From Basidiobolus ranarum (lineage: Eukaryota > Basidiobolomycota > Basidiobolomycetes > Basidiobolales), in the NCBI GenBank assembly GCA_040143965.1, contig JASJQH010007029.1, positions 1-24,425 of the forward strand: DNA of 24,425 nt. Direction: 5' to 3'. Shown here piece after piece: positions 9,537 to 19,017 of this stretch. The position numbers and the translations under genes are program-made. The notes beneath the pieces were generated by a model that saw only the letters and a program-made list of their open reading frames with translations, had not been told where the DNA came from and did no database searches. Every line of letters begins with the position of its first letter. Positions within the stretch are counted from its first letter, which is position 1.

Positions 9537-10496
9537 ATGTTCTGCTACAATATAGGGTCTTTATTCTCTCTTTTCTCTCAGCCCCAGAAAAAACTTCCAG
9601 CTGAAAGCTCGATCAGCCCTTTCTATTTCAATTCCGAGCTAAAGAAATGGCTGCCTTTGCATCGTGATCAAGTCGATGCACTTCCTCCAACATCGGGTGG
9701 TAATAACTTCGACGATGATGTAGCATTTGGCACTTGGAGACTGTGCTGTTATAATGTCTCTAGTGAAAAAAATCCACACTCTGAACGTCGTATCAATGAG
9801 CTTCTTCGACTTTTATTACGGGAAAATGCCGATGTGATCTGCCTTCAAGAAGTGACATCAGAATTTGTCGAACAAATCAAACAAGAGCTCTGGGTTCAAC
9901 AAAGTTATATGCTGTCCGATATCGAGTCTCAGTATATTCACCCGCAAGGGGTGTTAATGCTCTCACGTCTTCCACTTCATCCCTTCTACGAGACCTACCT
10001 ACCCTCTAAACAACAAAGAAAAATGCTCTACGCAGATATCTATATTAATGAACAATCGGTGGTGCGAATTGCCACATCTCACTTGGATAGCTCCAAAGAG
10101 AATGTAAATATTAGGCAACAGCAATTGGAATCTATGAAAACAGTACTGCTACCACAGTCAGAGAAAGATAAATTCATGACATCTGTTGTTTGCGGAGATT
10201 TTAACTTCACCGAACCCAACGAAGATGCTGTTCTAAAAAATGCGCATTTTATCGATGCCTGGGAGCATAAAAATTCAAACAATAAGACGGGTGCTGGATA
10301 CACCTTGGGTATAAACTATCCTACGTCTAACCCCACAAGAAACGATCGCGTGTATATTTGCAACCACGACAAAGAAATCCATTGGGAGGCAGTCAGGGTT
10401 AAGTTGATAGGCGACAAGCCTATTCCTGATAGCAACGTATTCCCATCAAGTCACTTGGGGCTTAGCCTCATCTTTACTGCCACTTGGCCAAACTGA
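9537..10496 (+). CDS. Endonuclease/exonuclease/phosphatase family protein, TDP2-like
   Basis: An intronless frame of 319 residues with the metal-dependent phosphodiesterase fold. Visible motifs in order are YN (72-73), ICLQEV with metal ligand E105, SHLDS with H182, GDFNF with D221 and N223, NDR (269-271), and FPSSHLGL with H306. The order and the SHLxS and FPSxHxGL motifs match tyrosyl-DNA phosphodiesterase 2, which removes 5' tyrosyl adducts left by trapped topoisomerase II. TDP2 has GDTN and FPSDHWGL. Here the residue before the final catalytic His is Ser305 instead of Asp, which may alter activity. Residues 1-65 resemble nothing known to me and carry no ubiquitin-binding UBA domain. Other EEP families (sphingomyelinase, CCR4) fit less well. 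It converges on NOP16. Confidence 0.8.
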   Translation: MFCYNIGSLFSLFSQPQKKLPAESSISPFYFNSELKKWLPLHRDQVDALPPTSGGNNFDDDVAFGTWRLCCYNVSSEKNPHSERRINELLRLLLRENADVICLQEVTSEFVEQIKQELWVQQSYMLSDIESQYIHPQGVLMLSRLPLHPFYETYLPSKQQRKMLYADIYINEQSVVRIATSHLDSSKENVNIRQQQLESMKTVLLPQSEKDKFMTSVVCGDFNFTEPNEDAVLKNAHFIDAWEHKNSNNKTGAGYTLGINYPTSNPTRNDRVYICNHDKEIHWEAVRVKLIGDKPIPDSNVFPSSHLGLSLIFTATWPN

Positions 10497-10973
10497 ACTA
10501 AGCACCGCACATGTTTACGGACAAATGAAAAACCAACCCTCCCTCACAATTCGAAAGTCCATCGAACCATCAAAATTATGTTCATCACATCGTAGCTACA
10601 CATTTGTAATATTTCCGCACTTCCCTCATGCTAATTATTTCTGAAACGACAGATAGTATTTTGTACCATTTTGCAGTGCCACTTCACGCCATACCTTGCT
10701 TCTCTCACTCCTATCCGTTGCCCTTAAAATCCCTTGACACTCCTCCGCTATTTCCAAAGCTATTCATTATATATGATATCGTTCTCAACCAATAAAATCA
10801 TATGTGGCTTATATGCAGTCTCCTATAGTCTATTCCCGAATAGAAATAGTGGCAAGTATATCGGAATCAGATTCTAAAATATTCTGTTTTTATTTATTCT
10901 GGATTTTTTGTAAGTGAAGCAAAAGGGGATGTATTGGAAAAAATACAGGGATTAAATGACAAGACTCGCATTA
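10497..10973. other. Spacer between convergent genes, no gene seen
   Basis: This 477-bp AT-rich stretch holds the 3' ends of the TDP2-like and NOP16 genes. AATAAA-like signals occur, for example near 10791. I found no open frame with protein-like composition and no structured RNA. Confidence 0.5.
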
Positions 10974-11643
10974 TTATTGTTTATTCTTCTTGAGATAAGC
11001 TTGGCATTTCTTACGAAGTTGAGACGCTGTCTGTTGGTTGACGTTGAGTTTACGATCACGGAACATACCATCATAATCATCCCCATGTTTATCGATAAGT
11101 TCTTGGATCCAGCGTACCTCACCTTGAGATTGGTGACGTTCAATCTTTAATCCGTTAGCAGCTTGCTCTTCCAAGGCTAATAAAAATCAAACTTAATCAC
11201 TGTCCAAAAATTGACCTATATACTTGTTACTTACCTCTAACAACATCGGTTTTGGCTGGAACGGAGGGAAACTCCTCATCAGAATCAAACTCATTTGGAT
11301 CTTTACCAACGATGATGTTGATAACATTGCCTTCTTCATCTCTCTCGATCAAACCTTGACCAGGACCTAAGTGACGACTAATTTCTTCGGGAGATAACTT
11401 GTCAAGATCAACTTCTGAGGCCTCTTCCTCTTCTTCGTTGTATTCTAAACCACCAGTGGCCTTATTTAAAGTAGTCATTAAACCCAAACGTTGATAGTTT
11501 TGGCGTAAAGTTGCTTTACGATCCCAGTTCTCCGAAATGATTTTATTGTTCACTAAAGGAGCACGTTTGAAGTGTTTGTTCTGAGTTTTACGGGTTAATT
11601 TGCTTCCACTAGCTTGGGTCTTTCTCTTACGTGGGCGAGCCAT
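10974..11643 (-). CDS. NOP16: Nucleolar protein 16 (ribosome biogenesis)
   Basis: Acts in the nucleolus during assembly of the pre-60S ribosomal subunit. Two exons, 11235-11643 and 10974-11176, are separated by a 58-nt intron with a GTAAGT donor. The product has 203 residues. The start MARPRKRK with a Lys and Arg-rich N-terminus, the WDRKATLRQNYQRLGL motif (residues 40-55) and the C-terminal RDRKLNVNQQTASQLRKK motif are diagnostic of Nop16. The splice joins VVR to ALEEQAANG, the family's conserved VVRALEEQA stretch. A short acidic run of Glu residues lies in the middle. Two consecutive TAA codons end the frame. It shares a 292-bp divergent promoter with the next gene. Confidence 0.95.
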
Positions 11644-11935
11644 TGTGAATAGGAACTGTACAGTGTTGAAACAAGAGAAATCTAATTGATATTAAAGAAT
11701 AGGGAAATTTTTTTCTTTTCTTCATTGATTTTTCGAATTTCTTATATCATGGCTAAACGAAGGAAAAAAAAGATTCCAATTTCATTCAAAAAAAAATTTC
11801 GATACCTCTAAAAATTCAAAGTCACAATCGTCTTAGTTTCTTGTTTATCTTATCTATCATTTCTCGTTTAATTGTCAACAAATATCTTGAACTAGTTACT
11901 CATTTTCATTTCCTCTTGAACCATACCACTCTGTG

Positions 11936-13244
11936 ATGAACCCTAGTCCTTTAGCAACCAAACCTTTATACCGTAAACGTCCCCGTCCAGATACCGTAGG
12001 GCGACACCCACTCTCTAATACAGTAGCTCTATCCTCTAATAAAACTTTTGGTAAATATGAAACAATCGTTTACTCCTCGATAGCCATATATTAATCTTTC
12101 CTCTGTCTCACCAAACCTAGAAACTCGAGAGGGTGCAGTAAAGTCAGTCGCGGTTTTTGTTATTCCATTCATGTAATTTTTGTCTTCGATTCCGTTACTA
12201 ACTATTATGTAAGGGTTCCTTTTTGCCAGGGATTTACGATGGGTATTACAAGACGAATTAACACAAGAAGCACAATTATTGAAAGATCTTCATTATAAGA
12301 TTACCGATCAATTGTCACGCTTACAAGTATACCATATTCACAATATATGAACTCGCTTCAACTGTTGAATAACCAGACCACTTTTATAAAAGGTTGAGGA
12401 AGCGGTACTTACTATGATGTATAAGGGACCAGAGTTATCTGACCAAATTGAACAGGTATACTTTAAATGAATATTTGTATCAGGTTCGATTCCGAATTAA
12501 TTCTAGTCTTTTCTTCGTAGCATCCTGGTGAAGATATATCCACGATATCTCTGGAAACTTCACTTGGTGACCATTTAATTGAAGCAGAAACGGTGACGAA
12601 TAATGCACTTTCTTCTATTTATATAGAAAACCATCGAAATTCCAAAGATCTTTTCGAACATTCAAATAGTGGTGAGACCATGGAATATGTTGATGTGATG
12701 AATGAAGCAAATACTGGCAGTCCAAGCAAGGTAATTTTTATCTATTTACCTGTATTACCAAGTCTTGAACTGACTTCGTTCAAAGGAACACACTCATCTG
12801 GAACTAGATACTGAAACTCTGCTTGAACAAATGCACGAAAGTCAGCAGAGTATGATGGATGACATTTTCGATGCTAAGCAGACCGAAGATATTTTGAGAA
12901 AAGTGAGACTTGGTTTGGAGTTTGGCAATGATGAGCAGGAATTGGCTGATATAGAAGAGGCTATACAGTCACTTCCCGGAACACCCGGAATCCACTACGA
13001 AGAATCCGATATCCCTATGGTGGACAATTTACTTACCGTTGATGATAACCAAGAGCCAGAGCCAGAACCAGAGGAATCTGAAGAGGAATATGAATCTGAA
13101 GGTAACCTTCCTTTCTATATCTACAACACTCACTTGTTATTGACCATCGTGTTTCTAGATTATGCAGAGGAAGAAGATGAGGACGACGAAGCAGCGCGAC
13201 AAGCACTTAGTCAGATGCTAGCCAAATACGGAGATCTCGCTTAA
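11936..13244 (+). CDS. Acidic coiled-coil protein of unknown function
   Basis: I do not recognise the family. Seven exons (11936-12050, 12121-12172, 12230-12326, 12393-12455, 12521-12730, 12786-13101, 13159-13244) give 939 nt and 312 residues in frame. The N-terminus is basic (YRKRPRP, residues 12-18), as in a nuclear localisation signal. Residues of about 57-95 form a helical, heptad-like stretch (LRWVLQDELTQEAQLLKDLH). A second helical region around 190-235 contains QSMMDDIFDAKQTEDILRK. The C-terminus is highly acidic, with a PEPEPEE run followed by many Glu and Asp residues. It ends in a short helix, ALSQMLAKYGDLA. The layout suggests a nuclear complex subunit. The donor of intron 2 (GTAATT at 12173) was chosen because only it keeps the frame; exon 2 is the least certain part. 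Intron 2 has a clear CTAAC branch site. Confidence 0.75.
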
Positions 13245-13424
13245 TCTATTCGGAGCTAAGGTTGGACGGTTAAGCTTTAGAGCAGAATAAGTTAGAGTTG
13301 GTGCCAACAAAATTTCAAATCATCATTAAAGATCTTAGTGTTAGGTCATCTCTCTTGTATAAATCAACCAAATAAATCAACATTTAATGATGAGAATAAT
13401 CTAATACTTTTCAGTAATTTGAAT

Positions 13425-13482
13425 GGAAGGGTTAGGGTTATAAAAAAAATTCAATATGATGATATTTGGTTAGGGTTATATG
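13425..13482 (+). promoter_or_regulatory. Telo-box-like motif pair upstream of the SRR1-type gene
   Basis: Two GTTAGGGTTA matches, at 13431-13440 and 13470-13479, lie 75 and 36 bp before the ATG. Such TTAGGG-type boxes in fungal promoters are bound by Tbf1/Teb1-like Myb proteins; use here is inferred from position and duplication. Confidence 0.4.
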
Positions 13483-13515
13483 GTTGAATGGTCGGCTTTT
13501 TCATTGTATTGAATA

Positions 13516-14682
13516 ATGGAGGATAACGGATTCACACTTTTCAAGTACAATTCTCGAAAGAATCAGAATCGACGTAAACGTCGCACAGATATCAAACAAG
13601 TATCTGCAGACAGCGTTATAGAACTGGTGGAAGATAGGGTGTAAGTGTACTTAAAACTCGACCATTCTCTCCAATTCTCGGTTGTTTCTAACGCTTTCAA
13701 AAGAGATACTTTAAAACATAGCGAATTTTATTCGCAACTAAAAGGTGACCCTTGAAGAAACTGTTTATTTCTCTGTAGTAGTTGGTTGAAACTAACATGG
13801 TGTTTTCTTAGAAATCATTGAAACTTGTCACATTTCAAACTTGGAAGATATTATTTGTTATGGTGTGGGGTCTTTCGAACAATCACGTACCTCCCAATTT
13901 CAACTTGGATTAGTGTTATTACTTCGGGAATCACTTAAAGTATGCAATTACTCTTCCATTTTCTTCGCCATTTAAGCAAATTCTAAACAGAATATAATAG
14001 ATCAAGGGTAAAATGTACAGTTATGATCCAGTGTTAACAAAAATCGACCTAGAGGTGCTTCAACATTACGATATCGAACTGATTAAAGTCAATGAGGTAA
14101 TTACTTGATTTACTCGTTTGTCTACTTCGTCAAAAGCTCAATGGAATTTCTTACACTTTATAGCAAGCGAAACGCAAAGTCACCGCGCTCACACTGTTCT
14201 ACATGCCACATTGTGGAAAAACACTATACAATAATGTATTGGCGTCCAATTGGTCACGTGAAGACATCAAGAATGTTTTACTCGTTGGAAATCGACTAGA
14301 GATGTATCATGAAAAGTTGGTTTCTATTTCAAGGCGATGGTTACTTCCATTATATTACAAAACTAACCAGATTTTCGAAATTCATTAGTGAACCCACATC
14401 AAAGTTACGCCGTGAAGTTCCGCATATCTTGGAGATATCCTTTTTATAATGGATTCACTTGTTCATATTACCAATATCCCCATTCTTATCTTTAACCTGA
14501 CTTCTTTTCACGCTCTTGACTTGATCAAATGCTCACCGTTTCCCGAAGAATTCGATACCAACACGATCTTTAACGATACCTGTCTTCATCAATTTCTACC
14601 TGAGAAGGTCGAAGCAGCGGAAGACAGTGTATTTGAGGTGGAAGCAGTCGCTGAGCCTGAGAATGACCCAGAGCTGATATGA
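13516..14682 (+). CDS. SRR1: SRR1-domain protein (SRR1/Ber1-like)
   Basis: SRR1-type proteins are linked to circadian and heme regulation in plants and animals and to microtubule function in yeast (Ber1); the biochemical role is unsettled. Exons: 13516-13640, 13704-13744, 13812-13939, 14001-14096, 14164-14315, 14371-14434 and 14512-14682, giving 258 residues. Family motifs in order are YGVGSF (72-77), SYDPV (105-109), LFYMPHC (141-147), NW (159-160), VGN (171-173) and FNDT (222-225). Intron 5 could instead end at TAG 14388, which removes six residues and places the CTAAC branch site at a better distance. Intron 6 (14435-14511) is of AT-AC type; its removal joins PHILE to ALDLIKC and recovers the C-terminal FNDTCLH motif. 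A cluster of Glu residues ends the protein. It converges on USB1, with 157 bp between stops. Confidence 0.88.
14435..14511 (+). other. U12-type AT-AC intron
   Basis: This 77-nt phase 0 intron begins ATATCCTTTT, the exact minor-spliceosome 5' splice site. It has TCTTTAAC at 14489-14496, matching the U12 branch consensus (TCCTTAAC) at all but one position, and ends TTTTCAC about 16 nt beyond the branch A. No AG dinucleotide occurs anywhere inside, so no GT-AG alternative can replace it. Reading through meets TAA after four codons. Splicing restores the conserved SRR1 C-terminus in frame. Confidence 0.85.
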
Positions 14683-14839
14683 GGGAGCTTAATAGACGTC
14701 TTTATTTAGTTAATTACAACTTAATTTATTCTTTTGTATAGATGCGTCTGGGTATAGGTGTGCGTATTGTTAAAATTAACGCGAGCTCAATAAAATTATC
14801 ACGTAACACAACATGAAGCCTTCAACTTCACAATGAGTA

Positions 14840-16157
14840 TCAAAGTATACCCAAAGAATGTATTTGATTACCAATTTTGCATTTTACTTCGTTCACTGGA
14901 AAGACGAATTCGCCCAGTTCTTCTTCAAACTCTTGAAGTTTCGAGCAAGTATGTGAGTTGATGGTTTCTCCACCAACGGCCCAGGCAACACTGGTATGAA
15001 ATCGAGGAGTCTACATAATTAATTGGTCATTAAAAGGGGATTGCTTCAATGACTTCGTTATGTCACATAAGTACCTCATAGAACATCGGTAACCGGAACT
15101 GCTCAAAGACCTGATCAATGCAATCTACATATTCCCGAAGCTATAAGAAATATTTAGTCAAACCACGCTTGAACCACTCGTTATTTAAACCTAAAAATCA
15201 TCACATACCTCTTTGGAGCCAGACCCAACCTCAAGACTTATAAAAGATCTAGTCTGCTCGTCATTAGAAAAGTGTACGATCTTAGAGAATGTGAGCAACA
15301 TTCTATATTCAAATAAATTTTAAGCTATTGAACTTGATAATATGGAATCTCTACCAAAGTCACCTTTTTCTTTCGCTAAGTCTCTCCCTTAGTAGTCTAA
15401 TGAATCGGTCTATGTGGAATACTTTTAAAAAGACGGTCCTTGATAAACTAACATGATATGCTTCAGTTTTAGGAGCAAAACTACGGATATTTGAGTCTAA
15501 ACTCTTGGCTTTCTCGTTGATTCTTTCAATTAATTCTATAAACTCTGAATTTAAGCTCACTAAAACAAGTTAACTCTTGAAACTTGGATACAAGAACATC
15601 AAGTCTCAATTACCATCTATGTACACATAAGTGGCCCAATTACCAACTACATGGGGTGTGGTACGGAGTCTTCCTTCATGTAAGCTCGGATTATCCGATT
15701 CTCGGGCTAATAGAAAGAACAAAGCTGTTACCACTTCATTCACCTGATAGAAAAATAGAACTTGATTGACTCACTCTTCTCTTTAAAAAGATCTAAAAAT
15801 TCACTAGGTAAGGGTGGTAACTTCTTCTTCCTAACGAAAAAACTCAACCAATAAATGGGAAAATCCAGGAGAAAAATATCAACCGAGTAACTAAGAGTGT
15901 TTTCTGATAATAACAACTTAAAACTTCATTCCTTTTAATAATAAAGTTGAAAAGTTTTTGGGCTACAGAAAACTCGATCTCTATTTCGGTGTAAATATGT
16001 ATATTTACCCTAGTTCAACTTCTGCCTCTTCTCTATCTTTACGTTTCAATTTGCTATCATTTACGGTTACTTTTTTATCTATCGTATTAAGGGATTGTGT
16101 GTTGGCTTCACTTTCAGACTCGGAAGAGCTTCCGTAATCTACAAGACCGGAGAACAT
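14840..16157 (-). CDS. USB1: U6 snRNA phosphodiesterase Usb1/Mpn1
   Basis: A 2H-family 3'-5' exoribonuclease that trims and caps the U6 (and U6atac) snRNA 3' end, protecting it from decay. Seven exons on the minus strand: 16009-16157, 15775-15830, 15614-15706, 15364-15559, 15209-15302, 15075-15140, 14840-15010. The total is 825 nt, 274 residues. The two catalytic HxS motifs are HVS at 135-137 (in HVSLSRT) and HTS at 223-225 (in HTSVAWA). The N-terminal LVDYGSSSESE, the RTTPHVVGNWATYVYI block and LTFSKIVHFSNDEQTRSF are typical of the family. The start at 16157 precedes the conserved LV-Y-SSS motif; an upstream in-frame ATG at 16211 exists but adds residues unlike the family. Intron 1 (15831-16008, 178 nt) is the longest in the window. 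It is convergent with the SRR1-type gene. Confidence 0.94.
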
Positions 16158-16285
16158 GTGTAATATAGTTGATGGGATGCAATTCAGTTTATTGTTTACC
16201 TCTTGAGTCACGTGCTAAGCTCTAATTTATCAAATATAGAAAAAAGCAAGTGTTTTTGGTAAGATTTAACCATCTTTCACTTTGG

Positions 16286-16877
16286 CTAATGCATGCAAAC
16301 TGTCCCCCAGTATCTTCCTAAAGCGTCCTCACATCGCGCACATTCTATAAGTCGACAATTTTGGTATGTCACCACGGTTATCCCCTCTTACACAGGTATA
16401 GACATAGGGGTCAGATTAATGATAAATAAACAAAAAGTACGCTGAGAACCCATGATGCTACAAAGTCAGTTGGTGTTACTGGCTTACCTGTCAAGGGCAG
16501 TTTTTTAAGGGTAGTTTGAAATATCACAGTGGGAAAGCACTCTGGAAATACAAAAGAACAAACAAGGGGTTCCTCTTCTGGTTACGTTGCCAACTATATA
16601 TTGATATACACCTACCTTGTAAGTGATCGGACTACCAATCGGAGAAGATACTTCCAAACTAATCCACATACTAGTATCTTCGAATCGCAATTTACCCGAG
16701 ACCCTTCTTCAAGAAGTACAAAAGAAATGGGAAATAAAGTTCACTTGGTTTCATTACAAATAATCAACCAGATTTGGGGAGCAAGCGCGTCTTAAATATT
16801 GAACCGTACCGAATTTACGTGTGGTACAATGACCTTGGCCAATAAGGAGAAGAAATGCCTTTATGTGGAACCTCCAT
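16286..16877 (-). CDS. Tentative small spliced gene, product unrecognised
   Basis: A hand-built model on the minus strand uses exons 16819-16877, 16612-16706, 16488-16541 and 16286-16344, giving 88 residues in frame. Splice donors are GTAAAT, GTGTAT and GTAAGC; acceptors are GAAG, CCAG and ATAG. The product begins MEVPHKGISSPYWPRS. It has a beta-strand-like middle (VSGKLRFEDTSMWISLEV) that could belong to a small OB fold. It ends with a CARCEDALGRYWGTVCMH tail bearing a CxxC pair. The second exon can also start at 16703, dropping one residue, and other frames are open through part of exon 2. The donor after exon 2 is weak compared with GTAGGT four bases earlier, which leads to an early stop. 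Treat this as a candidate. An alternative view is non-coding spacer. Confidence 0.3.
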
Positions 16878-16989
16878 ATCAACAATAGATTAAATGGATT
16901 AAGCTGTCATTTTTTTTAACTGGTGAGTGATCTCCCACTCCCTTAAATATAAGATGTTGTACACGTTGTGAGCCAACAGTATTTCTCTG

Positions 16990-18685
16990 ATGAACTCTCA
17001 TAATCGTTTGGCTGTACGCCAGGTATGTAGCTTGACCTGCCTCTTTTACTCCAGTGTCTCTAATGTGATCCTTTCTCCCCTAGTTCTGGCAGGAGAATCG
17101 GAGCCGCTTCCTGGTAGATTGGGTGGTCACACCTATCACCATCGTTATCATATTAGCATATGTTTGGTGTATGAACCAGCTGATTAAGCTCACGCCCATT
17201 GACTTTCCTGCTAGTGTAAGTACCCGGACAGATATACATTCTAACCGTGCCGAAGCTGACTCAAGTTTCTGTTTGTAGGTGGCATGCATGATTCTAACAT
17301 TCATACTTCTACTAATATGCAATCTGATCACCGCTCGCTATACCCAAATGTTCATCAATACATTTTCTCCGGCGGTGGACTTCTTACTGAAATGGATTAA
17401 CGTTCTCTTTTGTCCAGCTTTCATTCTAATCCCCAATAGCAAGTCCATCTCATCGAAAGAGTTTGGTATGGTGTTCGGAGTATTTGGTAAGTAATGGAGT
17501 GTTTCTTATCCAAAGGAAATAGATTTACTTAACAATTACTTTCTAGCAATTGGTCTATTGATCTCAACCATTGCAACTGCTTTGACCGTCAACGCATTTA
17601 AAAAATTGAAAACAATCATCTTTAAAAAGCCCCAGGCTTCAACTGAAGTGGAGTCTGGAGATCTCGAGAAGGCCAGTGCAATTGACCTACCAGAAGAGGA
17701 TGACTCCACATTAAATGAAAGAGAAAGGAACCCCAAAGAAACCTCGCCACCGGCAAACGATAAATCTATGAACAAGCTGAGTGAATTATCTGAGTTGAAT
17801 GAAAGTGGAAGCAAACTCAAGAAATTCCTGGGAGATTATGCCAATCCTATGATTTATTTCACCGCGTTTGTCCCTTCGTTTATAGTGTATTTGGTGACGG
17901 ATCAAGAATTACCAGTTCAGTTAACCTTGAACGTACTAAGTTTTTATGCTGCTTTGGCAGTGCCAGCAAGGATCCGAAGATTCCTTCACCCTATTATTAC
18001 CTGTTCTGGACTCATGATTTTCTTCATTTATATCCTTGGATTGATGAAGGGTCTCACTTTGACCCATGGCTTAGATACCTTCTCAACAGGTACACGTTAC
18101 CTAGTTCTACTTGACCCTACACGTACAGAATCAGTTCCTCAACCTGGGGCTGGAGACGTGCTTTATTCGTTACTTGAAGGCAGTATCGTATCCCTGTCAT
18201 TTAACATGTTCAAATACCGTAGAGAACTTCGGGATCATGCCTTCGAGATGATTCCTACCATTGGAATTATTAGTTGCGCTTCCTTATTTTTATATCCACT
18301 TATTGCGGGAGCCATGAATCTCCCAACCAATGTTGCACTTCCATTTGCTGTCCGAGGAATTACCACACCACTTGCCATTAATATTGAAACGGTACTTGGT
18401 GGTGATGTTAATACCACGGTGATTATGGTGATTGTCACGGGAATTCTTGGTGCAGTCGGTGGTCAATGGTTTTTAAGAAAATTGGGATTTAGTGAGGATG
18501 ATTATATCACCATCGGTGTTACATTGGGTTGTAACGCAAATGCAGTCTCTACCGCCGCTTTGTTAGAATCCAATTTAAAAGCCGCTGCCATAGCTTCTTT
18601 GAGTTTCGTACTGTTTGGAACCATTCCAATTATATTGGTCGCCATACCATCTATCACCAATGTTATCAGGGGATTCGCCACTTGA
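16990..18685 (+). CDS. LrgA-LrgB fusion membrane protein (PLGG1/CidAB-like)
   Basis: Four exons (16990-17022, 17084-17215, 17279-17486, 17547-18685) encode 503 residues. The N-terminal part (about 20-145) has four or so hydrophobic helices and resembles LrgA. The linker of about 70 residues is charged and rich in Ser and Glu. The C-terminal part (about 215-503) is an LrgB domain with many helices. It contains AVRGITTPLAINI, matching the family's S/R-V/I-T-T-P-I/L-A motif, and the glycine-rich LGAVGGQW and ITIGVTLGCNANAVSTAALLES segments. In bacteria LrgA and LrgB form the holin/antiholin-like murein hydrolase exporter; in plants the fused PLGG1 carries glycolate and glycerate across the chloroplast envelope. 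An organellar or plasma-membrane carboxylate transporter is a reasonable inference. No clear targeting peptide is seen; the start is the ATG before an 11-codon first exon. Confidence 0.87.
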
Positions 18686-19017
18686 ATGAGTAAGAATATT
18701 TAACTATAGAGGGTTTAATAATATTCACTGTATATATTAATACTGGAAGGAAGGAGTGTAATTTAAGGTTTTTATTATGTTATGTAAAAATCCAATTGAC
18801 CTCTATTACGAATATGTCCATGAATCTCATAAATATCGATATTTTACTTATGTCAATCGTATCATACTTTCAATTGTTTTGGAATTTTATTTCCATGGCA
18901 TTCATTGATTTTCGAGGGTTGAGGGTTCAGGGTTCAGGGTTTGGTTTTTTATCAACCTTTTCAAATTCTTGGTATAAGTTCGAGATAGAAAACCGTGTCA
19001 GTTAAAATCTCTGTATA
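18686..19017. promoter_or_regulatory. Upstream region of CWC27 with GGGTTCA repeats
   Basis: This 332-bp spacer contains at 18914-18943 a short tandem array of about four GGGTTSA-like heptamers, roughly 75-105 bp before the CWC27 start. It resembles a degenerate telomere-type repeat. No coding sequence was seen. Confidence 0.4.

Noticed and set aside
12482-12492. GGTTCGATTCC, a perfect tRNA B-box
   Set aside because: It lies inside an intron of the acidic coiled-coil gene. No matching A-box or cloverleaf stems are found 35-60 bp upstream.
14316-14388. The nearer acceptor CAG at 14370 for intron 5 of the SRR1-type gene
   Set aside because: Not fully rejected: it keeps six extra residues but sits 3 nt from the CTAAC branch site. 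The TAG at 14388 is a real alternative, and both keep the frame.
16529-16795. 88-codon plus-strand open frame opposite the tentative small gene
   Set aside because: Low-complexity, Ser/Thr/Asn-rich composition, no motif, and no promoter or splice context.
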